Assembly: GCA_030765055.1 (NCBI GenBank)
Contig: CM060950.1
Location: 16,901,966-16,965,965 of the forward strand
Length of the DNA: 64,000 bases
DNA from: Mantis religiosa
Lineage: Eukaryota > Arthropoda > Insecta > Mantodea > Mantidae
Direction: 5' to 3'
In this document: positions 53,122 to 64,000 of the stretch, piece after piece
Position numbering within the stretch: the stretch's first letter is position 1
How the letters are laid out: the number at the start of each line of letters is the position of its first letter
Made by a program: the position numbers and the translations under genes
The notes under the pieces: generated by a model
The model's input: only the letters and a program-made list of their open reading frames with translations
What the model was told of the DNA's origin: nothing
Databases searched by the model: none

Positions 53122-53370
53122 ATGGAAGCAAGACGTAGTGGCGGTAGAATTAGAGGTGGACCGAGGAATTATGGCCCGAGGCAAAGATCAACTTACGGTC
53201 GGGTTGTTTCATTGCATAACCAAGCTAGAGAATTTGTCTGTTCTCTTAGGGAATTTTTCCAACAGAGTTTGCTCCTTACAGCTTATTCCTTTTATCCAAA
53301 GGCGACAGCCCCATGCTTGTACGTAAAAGAATTCCTGTGGGTCAAAATTCCAGCATATCGGCGACGTTGA
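53122..53370 (+). CDS. Unassigned short ORF, possible transposase N-terminus
   Basis: From ATG at 53122 it reads MEARRSGGRIRGGPRNYGPR, QRSTYGRVVSLHNQAREFVC and SLREFFQQ, 82 residues in all. The basic Gly/Arg start followed by a REFVCSLREFF helix resembles the beginning of some arthropod Tc1/mariner-like transposases, but the downstream half has no family motif. It could also be a first exon. Flanks (52850-53120) are not a recognised repeat. Confidence 0.3.
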   Translation: MEARRSGGRIRGGPRNYGPRQRSTYGRVVSLHNQAREFVCSLREFFQQSLLLTAYSFYPKATAPCLYVKEFLWVKIPAYRRR

Positions 53371-53689
53371 TATGAACATGTCAATTAACAAATTCGTTAA
53401 TAATAGTATATTGCGATATTAATGTATACGGAAGGAGGAAAGGTTTGGAAAAACGAGGCGCTTGCACCGAGTTTTTTTCAATTTTCGAGATTCCATTATG
53501 TGCTTACCATGTGTGTATTGCACATTATTTTTGGTGCTATGTGTGTTTATATCAATCTGAATTTTACTAGTTAAGATATTGGCTGAAATATTGTCACGGC
53601 AACAGGCATAAAAGTTTCAGCACAAATAAGAAAACAGTCGGCAGATAAAGTTTCATGGTAATAATGAGCCTTGCTAAGCAGTTAGTGAT

Positions 53690-54840
53690 AGCGCGGCTAT
53701 TGTAAACAAACGCCGGCGGGCAGCCTCTGACGTTTGTAGCGCTCTCCAGGATCGATGTCGTACTCACCTAAACCGCGAATGAGGGAGTTGAATTTGTTGG
53801 GAGGTTTTGATAGAAGGAACGTGAAAGTGTACGGATGTCTGTCATTATGGGGATACGTAGGTCTCGTCGGATAACTAGACTTGGGATGTACCAAGGAGAG
53901 TCTGTGGCAGTACGAAAAACCGGGATTGTAGAATTTCAAGGCGGTGTAGGTGAGACTTGGCTGTTACTCCCCATATTTCGCTGGCCTATGCGATGGCTGG
54001 TCGGAGCACCTGCTTATACAGGAGCAGTTTTGTAGTCACAGATATCACCGATCGTCGTTTATATAGAGGGTGGAGCATACCCATTCCCTTGCTAACATAA
54101 TTAGCCACATATGTAATGTGGTCTCTCCACGTCAATTTGATGTCGAGTACAACACCAAGATACTTAACATAAGTTTGCCAATGGACGTCTACACCAGCTT
54201 GGTGAATTGGTGGAAGGTCTGCCAATCGTCTCCAGAAGGTGATGGCCTGGCTCTTCTATAGGGGGACGCGTAGGCGCCAACGTTTGAACCAGGTGGTGAG
54301 GAGGTCGGCATATTGTTGGATCCTGTGAGCAGACAAGTTGAGCTCTGATGACTTGGAAGTGACTGCTGTATCGTCAGCAAAGAGACATGTCGAGCATTGT
54401 GACAGAAATGGTAGGGTGTGGATGTATAACACGAAGAGAGTGGGTGACAGGACTCTACCTTGGGGAACGCCAGTTCTGATAGGATGGGATGAGGTTAAAT
54501 TCTGTCGTGGGAGAAACAAAGGTTCTGACAGTGAGGTAGGAGTAAATGAAATGAATTAAGTAGGAAGGGATTTGGTAGGGGATGAGACAGGAGAGTAAGT
54601 CTTCGTGCCATACGCTGTCGAATGCTCTGGTGATGTCGAGGAGCAGTGCTGAAACGAACTGCTTCCTGTTGAAGGCTGTGTAAATTTTGTCGATCAGACG
54701 AAGTAGCTGGTGTTGAGTGGAATGCTGAGATCGAAAGCCGAATTGTTGCGCTCTGAAAATAATGTGCCGATCCAGGCTAGTCCTTAGTCGACTTAGAATG
54801 AGTTTTTCCACCAGTTTACTCAGTTGAATTTGGCTTATTC
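53690..54840 (-). mobile_element. Jockey-like non-LTR retrotransposon RT relic
   Basis: The minus strand reads FGFRSQHSTQHQLLRLIDKI and ALLLDITRAFDSVWHEDLLS (54743-), GVPQGRVLSPTLFVLYIHTL and CLFADDTAVTSK (FADD catalytic box, 54460-54370), YVKYLGVVLDIKLTWRDHIT (54165-) and QVLRPAIA (54010-). Frameshifts at about 54480, 54270 and 53990 break it. Both ends are truncated, with no tail seen. Confidence 0.88.
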
Positions 54841-55939
54841 AAAGTAATCTTTTATCAGGTCATGTCAAACGTTTATATTTCAGTTGTAATTACAAATGCG
54901 CGTACACGCATGCATGCCAATCAATGATGATGTTCACTACAGAGCTTACGTCGCGATGCATTGTATTAGGAAAACTATTTGAGCTGAGCATATGGGCTTT
55001 TACTGTTATGTTAGGCACATTACTCTTTACCTTCCTCATGGATCAAGTTTTTGAAAAATCTGAATTTTTGTGTTAGCGCGAATGGTATTTATTAGCGATG
55101 AATTCAGCTGTCGCTCAACACACCGAAAACGGGGGATGCAATAAAACAACACCGCAGCACTACGCTACTCACCTAGTAGCGTTCAGGGACAAACATCATC
55201 CCATTTGAAACACATAATAGGATAAAATGAAAGATGAATATTTTATGAAGTTGTGCTGAATGTTAAAAGGGTTTTGAGATAGATTAGGAGTACATTTAGG
55301 CCCGGGATAAGATGATATTAAGTACGTTAGTTAGCAACGGCTGGTTTTTTTTTTAAGGAAAATTCGTATAAATAGTTCGAACGGTTACGCTAGTGAACGA
55401 GGAATTTGGCTATCCAAATTTCCCAGATTAGATATGGCAGCTAGCTTGGAATTCTTAGAAATTTATAGACGAACTTCGGGTTGTAAAGCAGCAAATTTCA
55501 GAAAAGTAGAAATGAGGCGGTAACATCTGCTTGAAGCTAGTAGTGGGGTTCTTAGAGTTATTATTACCAAAAGGGAAGATTATTCCGATAATTTGAAGCT
55601 TAAGAGCACATTCTGGATATAAACTAAAACACTTTTGTTCTGATCTTTGGTTGGAAAAGCGTAGCTGGTTGACGGATTAGGCGCCATTCTTAAAGTGTGT
55701 GAATGATAGAACCACGTGTTATCGCCTGGTAGATGAATCAAATACTTAAACACCGGATATTCATATAGTAGTTTCCATTGGTCGGCAACTTCCCCGCTAT
55801 AATTGTAGACGGTTCATTAAAACTTCGGAAGTCAGAGGCCCAGGAGAGGAGATCCGTCCCCTTCAGCTGCTGTGGTGCGAGCGCTGCGGACCCTTAGTAC
55901 TCGTGGTACCTCTGACGTTACTAGAGAAACCTCGGGCCG
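54841..55939. other. Intergenic, no feature recognised
   Basis: Mixed-composition sequence with stops in all frames; no repeat family recognised. Confidence 0.4.
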
Positions 55940-56335
55940 AACATTCGAGCCCCTCCCTGAATGGGAATTGTTCAGATTGGGTTAGACTCGATGGAGCAGT
56001 GTGTTTCCAACACCCTTGGGAGATCGGGTACCTCCGGCCAGGTTTCGGCCGCCCGGAGGGGGCAGAGGGTTGCCTAAGAAGTCCCGGGTACTAGCCTGCA
56101 GAGCTAGTAGAAGGTGTGCTAGATCACCAGGCGGCCCCACCGAGATTATTCGGCAGTCTTCTCTGCGGGGTTGACGCGTGTGACCCGGCCCAGATGGGTG
56201 GGCTTGTTATGGAAAGAGCCTTGGAGGCGCAGGGCGCCCTTCGGGGACAGCTCGGTAACTCCCTGGTAGAGAGGGAGGTCAGTCTTCACCTTGTGACGGC
56301 TGCCCTACGTAGATACCCTTGTCCCTACCTCGTTT
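55940..56335 (+). mobile_element. GC-rich dispersed repeat (copy 2)
   Basis: Homologous, in opposite orientation, to 8902-9324, sharing AGCTAGTAGAAGGTGTGCTA, AGGCGG(A/C)CCCACCGAG and GAGGTCAGTCTTCACCTTGT. Small open frames here are not conserved between copies. Confidence 0.65.
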
Positions 56336-56385
56336 CCTATCCCAAGAAGCCTCACAGGTGGCAGACGGGTGCAGTCAGCATCTTT

Positions 56386-56606
56386 TTTAATTTTACGTCC
56401 TCCAACGTTACGTCATATCGGACGGTGAATGAAATAGGTGAAACGATGCTCAAATGTCCATGGAGCTTAGAGCTACCCGACATTCGTCTGTAATAATAAG
56501 GGAAAACCCCGGAAAAACCTTATCCAGGTAACTCACCCTAACCGAGATTCGAACTCGGGACCTCTTGAACGTGAGGCAGACATGCTACCATCTACGCTAC
56601 CGAGGT
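56386..56606 (-). mobile_element. tRNA-derived SINE, type 1
   Basis: The minus-strand head TACCTCGGTAGCGTAGATGG with B box GAGTTCGAATCTCGG is followed by a body and T-run (A tail) near 56386. Confidence 0.84.
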
Positions 56607-56609
56607 ATT

Positions 56610-57469
56610 GGGCGTGGACACCCCGTGGAAGGTCATCACCTCACGAGCGGCCGGTCAAGTGCAAAACGCATCCGGTCTGGTTGCCGCGTGGACGGACAGC
56701 ACTCCGTTTGGACAGTCGCGCCTGTAAATGGTTAGATATAACAATCTGTGGATATAACACACCCCAAAAAATAGCCAGAGACAAACGACCTTCTTCTGCA
56801 CATAAAGCCGCACTAAATGGCTGGATCCTGAGACAGAAAACCCCCGCCCAGGTAAACCTGAGCGACTCGACTCTTTTACTGGTTTGCTGGTAGTGTCATC
56901 GTTTCTGTGAACAGTACACACAACGAATACCCTGAGATAGATTTCTCATAGCTTGAGCAGATAGCGGAATAAACGACACTAGGAAGAGATCGTCAGCAGC
57001 ATCGTGCAGCAGAGTATTACCGCTTCAGTTTCTGCAGTTACGCATTTCGTGCGCATTAAAACCTCGTTTTATTGTTTTATTATACAGGCACATTTAATCA
57101 TACCATGTGTTGATATTCCCCCTGCGATGGATTGAAATTTCTGGTCATTTGCAAATAACGTATATTTCCCCTTATAGTATTTCGGAAGAATAATGCGTAT
57201 ACAGTTGAAACAGCCAATGTGTCGCCAGTGTGCAGGTGAAACTTTGAAGTGTCGTCTCCATTCTGTGCTCACTAATAAATATATCCGGGAGCTAATCAGT
57301 TTTTGGCAACACTGAACTAATAATGTTATTTTTTAACTTCAAGTATTGTTATTTATCGTTAAGTCGATATGTTTTTATTTTTTTATTTCCCTCAGTCTGT
57401 CGTGAATATTTTAGTGTAGGAATATTGGGAAAACTATCGAAACAATTTTAATATAAACATAACAAATAA
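56610..57469. other. Intergenic, no confident feature
   Basis: Short open frames on both strands at 56582-57272 lack recognisable motifs. This is the 3' flank of the small secreted-protein gene. Confidence 0.4.
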
Positions 57470-57481
57470 TTTATTTTTATT
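57470..57481 (-). terminator. Poly(A) signals of the small secreted-protein gene
   Basis: Two AATAAA hexamers on the minus strand (TTTATT on plus at 57470-57475 and 57476-57481) follow the stop codon by 45-57 bp. Confidence 0.6.
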
Positions 57482-57526
57482 TCAAACGATAACAATTGTA
57501 TAAAATAAAGCATACATTATAACATT

Positions 57527-60960
<3,434 letters not shown>

Positions 60961-60978
60961 GATGGTGATGGACGAGAC

Positions 60979-61023
60979 ACTGTTTAATCCCATGAATGGT
61001 GGATCCCTCTACTCTTATAAATA
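60979..61023 (-). promoter_or_regulatory. TATA element and initiator-like site for the small gene
   Basis: Read on the minus strand, TATTTATAAG covers 61023-61014. An ACAGTG initiator-like sequence begins about 30-35 bp further on (CAGT at 60982-60979). That would give a 5' UTR of about 20 bases before the ATG at 60960. The spacing fits an insect TATA-Inr promoter; the start site itself is inferred. Confidence 0.5.
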
Positions 61024-61973
61024 GTGAAGCTGAAACTTTCCCTCAGTAATCTAGAACATGCACAGCCTCGCACTGTTTCACCTCGTTTCTCCCACCTGAG
61101 TTTTTTGTTTTCTCCTTCTTTTTCCTTTATTTTCTTCATTGCAGAGAGGTACTCTGCGATCGTAAAGAGAAATCAGCATCAGAAAAAAAAAAGAAGTTGT
61201 GGTTCCGTGAGTGGTTCCACATCAAAGTCACTTGAACAAAACAAAAGAGAAACAAGAATGGAAGGGAGGGCGAGCGAGAGAGCGCGCGAAAGACCTAATT
61301 ACTTACAAAAGTAGTCATACGTGTTGACACATTTACCTATTCTAATAACCATGTCTTAAGTTTGAATACGTTTCTTACTGCAAATATCTTTTGGTCCATT
61401 TATGGGGAATGTGGCTCACTTTTAGATGTTTAGGCATCGTGAAAATATAAGAAACGTGTGAATGCATATTATGTTGCCTGAAGTACACTGTAAGCGTGAC
61501 TAATATATTTTACAGCCTTTTCTGTCTCGAACGGCCTTAAGAAGGTAACTCATTTGCTCAAATATGGCTGACGATTTTGATTAACATAGCACATATTTAA
61601 GAGATGACAAATAAAATGCATATTTTGAAGTTTCTAGGGAACAGTTTGGAAGTAGACATGCTATTGGAAAGGAATACTTACGCCTTTGCATAATGGTTAG
61701 GCAATAGCCCAAATGGTGGCATGGAAAACGTGTTGGTCGCTTTAAAGCTTTTTCTGTAGCGGTTGTCAAGTCATAAAGACACAATGGGCTCTTATGGACC
61801 ATGCTTTTCTTATGGAAGAATGAAGTTTGCCGTTGCCAAATGTGGGTGTGTCTTTGAAAGCGACTAAGATAAAATAGGAAAGTGCATTTTGGTATGAAAT
61901 GAGTAGAAGAATATAATATCACAAATAATCTTTTATATAGTTGTACATTTTTTGAAATAGTACAATCTAATAT
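61024..61973. other. Upstream region of the small gene, no second gene
   Basis: Open stretches on plus (61024-61314) and minus (62024-61581) are compositionally biased and lack motifs. I see no repeat family. Confidence 0.4.
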
Positions 61974-62468
61974 TGTGACTTTTTGGGTTCGTAGAATTAA
62001 AAGTCCAGTTTGCATAAATTCCAAAATGTTCTTTATTTCCGCAGAAATACACTTTGGTCAACCCTTAGAGTAGCAGAATTACGTAACATACACAAATACA
62101 ACCTACAAGGTGGTCGACCACACACACAAAAGTTCACTTTCAAAACACAGCTGTACGCGCACGATTCTCAAGTTCCAATTCGACTCTCTCATTACGCCTG
62201 TCCACTCAACTAACCGCGGCTTCCTTTTATACGTCCATTCATGGTTCCAGACGTTTTTGGAAAGTTCTGTCATAATCAAAACGGTACCAGACGAAAGACG
62301 AACCTTCCAGTTATCTATCTGTCTCTTTATCTGTTTCAGCAAGCTTTTATCTGCGTTATCTTTATCTGTTTCGGCAAGCTTTTACCTGCGTTATCTTTAT
62401 CTGTTTCGGCAAGCTTTTTATCTTCGTGCTGCACTATCTCTCTCTTTGTGCGCGTCGGCCGCGTTACA
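61974..62468 (-). mobile_element. Gypsy-type LTR with triplicated U3 unit
   Basis: The minus-strand LTR runs from TGTAACGC (62468) to AGTCACA (61974), 495 bp. A 33-bp unit with TTATCTGTTTCGGCAAGCTT occurs about three times at 62327-62425. The other LTRs here have one or two diverged units. No integrase or duplication is attached. Confidence 0.82.
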
Positions 62469-62520
62469 AACGTTAAAACATGGTTTTAAACAAAAAATAT
62501 TACAATGCAAAATAACATAA

Positions 62521-62850
62521 CAGAACCCAGGGTGCTTCAGCTCCTGTAGGGCCAGGACCTGCCAACCCGACTGCCGGCCTCACGCCCATATACGCACAGC
62601 AGAGGTCGGTTATCATCCAACCGATACGGGGGGGAAGATGTGGTCAGCATCTCGGCATCCCCCAGCCAGACCAGGGCCATTTGCCTATCGTAAGTTCCTC
62701 GATTTCCTCACGATGTTGAGTGGGCACCGGTTCTATACCCGGGACTTAAAATCCGCACCCCATAGGAGGGATCGATCCCTGGCCGCTTTCCGTGCCAGGG
62801 AGCCAAGGCATGCAGCCTCAGCCCACTACGCCACGGCGCAGGACTACAAT
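62521..62850 (-). mobile_element. SINE, type 4, with tRNA-like head
   Basis: The minus-strand head GCGCCGTGGCGTAGTGGGCT with B box GGGATCGATCCC (62768-62779) is followed by a GC-rich body. The body matches the truncated copy at 36953-37195. Confidence 0.7.
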
Positions 62851-63031
62851 GAAAAATAATCTGGATTATTCGCTTGCTTGCATAGGCCAAGTTGGTATTT
62901 GGATTATATCAATATCTAAATATACTGACTATCTCTATTCCTTTTGTATCTATAACGAAATGTGCAGTGTATCTAGTTGTCAATTATTAGAACAAAGCAG
63001 ATACAGAAATAAGCTTCCATAAGCTTCCAAT

Positions 63032-63390
63032 TGATAGAGTCGACATGAAAAATTCATGCTACGTCCGGGATTTGAAGCACGGATCTACTGGTTTCCGTCC
63101 AGTCGCTCTTACCCTTTGAGCTACCATTGCCAATTTGCCGTCGTGAGATTAAATTCTCTAATCGACTCATATAATTCCCCGGTAGACCACTAGGGGCTCT
63201 CGCATTCGAGATACACCTGGCGTCCCAGGCTTCATCATTTAACTCTTATTATTTTACTTAATTGATGGAAATTATTCATTTCTTCACACTAGGCACATAC
63301 ACCCTAAGATATTGGATTGATAGAGTCAACATATAAATTCAATGCCACAGCCGGGATTTGAACCACGGATCTACTGGTTTCCGTCCAGTT
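63032..63390 (-). mobile_element. tRNA-like SINE, head-to-tail partial tandem
   Basis: On the minus strand a second unit's tRNA-like head (63340-63390) precedes a full unit whose head is at 63060-63125. The monomer spacing is about 300 bp. Confidence 0.78.
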
Positions 63391-63399
63391 CATGTATTT

Positions 63400-64000
63400 A
63401 AGCCTCAGTGGAAAATAAACACAACTTTTCCACATGAAACGTAGGTGGTTTTATACAACTCTCCATTATCAGCTTACGTATTTATCGATCCTTTGCTTAT
63501 TGACGTTACTTTCTCTCTCTTCTTCTCTCGCACACACATACCTCAACCATTTTAATCTCCGTTGCTTCTTTTTTAAATGCATTTCCAATATTCAAACATA
63601 TAGTTTTATCTGGAATGACATACTTCTACCTTTCATAGGTTAGCGATAATAAGGTAATATAATATTAAACTGCGTGGTACTTAAAATTAAGTGTATCTTG
63701 TTCCGAAAATAAATACATTATTTCCTTTGTTACAGTTCTCGAAAAAAACAACAGATTATATGGACATACTACTACAATTAATATAGCCACCAAGTTAGCA
63801 AATGACTTGACGACCAACGAAATAAATAAAATAATTGTTTTGTTTGATAATGACAGTTCATAAACAAAATCACATTGGAGTCATCGGCATGTCGGAGGTT
63901 TCACGAAGGAGTTCTTTAAATGTCAGTAAAACTGATATGATGAATTTCACTTTAGCCCCACGAAGAAACCATCAAACTAGACCGGGTCTGGACTCGCAAC
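63400..64000. other. Right edge, no feature recognised
   Basis: AT-rich sequence with a short hydrophobic open stretch (63434-63643) that lacks splice or promoter support. Confidence 0.4.

Noticed and set aside
61024..61314. Plus-strand open frame of 96 codons
   Set aside because: It overlaps the promoter of the minus-strand secreted-protein gene and is Ser/Phe and Lys/Arg low-complexity.
61581..62024. Minus-strand open frame of 147 codons
   Set aside because: It runs into the gypsy LTR end, has no domain, promoter or splice support, and has the composition of AT-rich non-coding DNA.

Overview
The window is eukaryotic, AT-rich and transposon-dense, from an arthropod and most probably an insect. 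The evidence is an insect-like glycogen synthase, a cuticle-gene-like small secreted protein gene, and many arthropod-type Penelope-like, mariner, hAT, piggyBac, gypsy and tRNA-SINE copies. The multi-kilobase introns packed with old repeats suggest a large-genome, possibly hemimetabolous lineage (cockroach or termite-like), but the species cannot be fixed from sequence alone.

Two host genes are supported. (1) Positions 4881-38575 (+) hold the last nine coding exons of glycogen synthase (GlyS/GYS, family GT3). All nine joins have GT-AG boundaries and matching phases, giving 523 residues from about residue 180 of the enzyme to its stop codon. The catalytic E-x7-E motif, the arginine-rich glucose-6-phosphate helix and the C-terminal GSK3-type phosphorylation region are all visible. 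The N-terminal exons lie upstream of the window. (2) Positions 57527-60960 (-) hold a two-exon gene for a 106-residue secreted protein. Its first coding exon is only nine bases (Met-Thr-Val) and interrupts the signal peptide; a TATA element and initiator lie just upstream.

The rest is mobile DNA. 1-4700: a Penelope-like element (PLE) relic, a mariner carrying a LINE fragment, a PLE end carrying a SINE, and a PLE palindrome. 5.7-18 kb, GlyS introns: a foldback element, a second mariner, a GC-rich repeat nested in a SINE, a solo gypsy LTR, a 1.95-kb PLE foldback, a piggyBac relic, and a SINE 37 bp upstream of a GlyS acceptor. 19-35 kb: tandem duplications, a LINE, a SINE palindrome, a hAT relic, a 2.15-kb PLE composite and a gypsy 3' end. 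35-46 kb: more PLE copies, a nested PLE/PLE/SINE stack, a long-TIR mariner-type element and a LINE. 48-56 kb: a second hAT copy, a gypsy integrase-LTR fragment, a solo LTR and a Jockey-like RT relic. 58-64 kb: tandem SINEs, an ATCGATTAA-rich hAT MITE, a 450-bp ATT microsatellite and a gypsy LTR.

The most unusual signal is a recurring hairpin-plus-tail architecture. Several PLE families (12.1, 13.9, 39.4 kb; 11.4, 32.5 kb; 20.0, 39.1 kb) are inserted as a short unique left tail followed by a long inverted repeat of very variable arm length, bounded by 9-14 bp target-site duplications. A hammerhead-like CTGANGA-stem-GAAA signature recurs in or next to these elements. A tRNA-derived repeat family behaves similarly, occurring as head-to-head or head-to-tail dimers flanked by target-site duplications.
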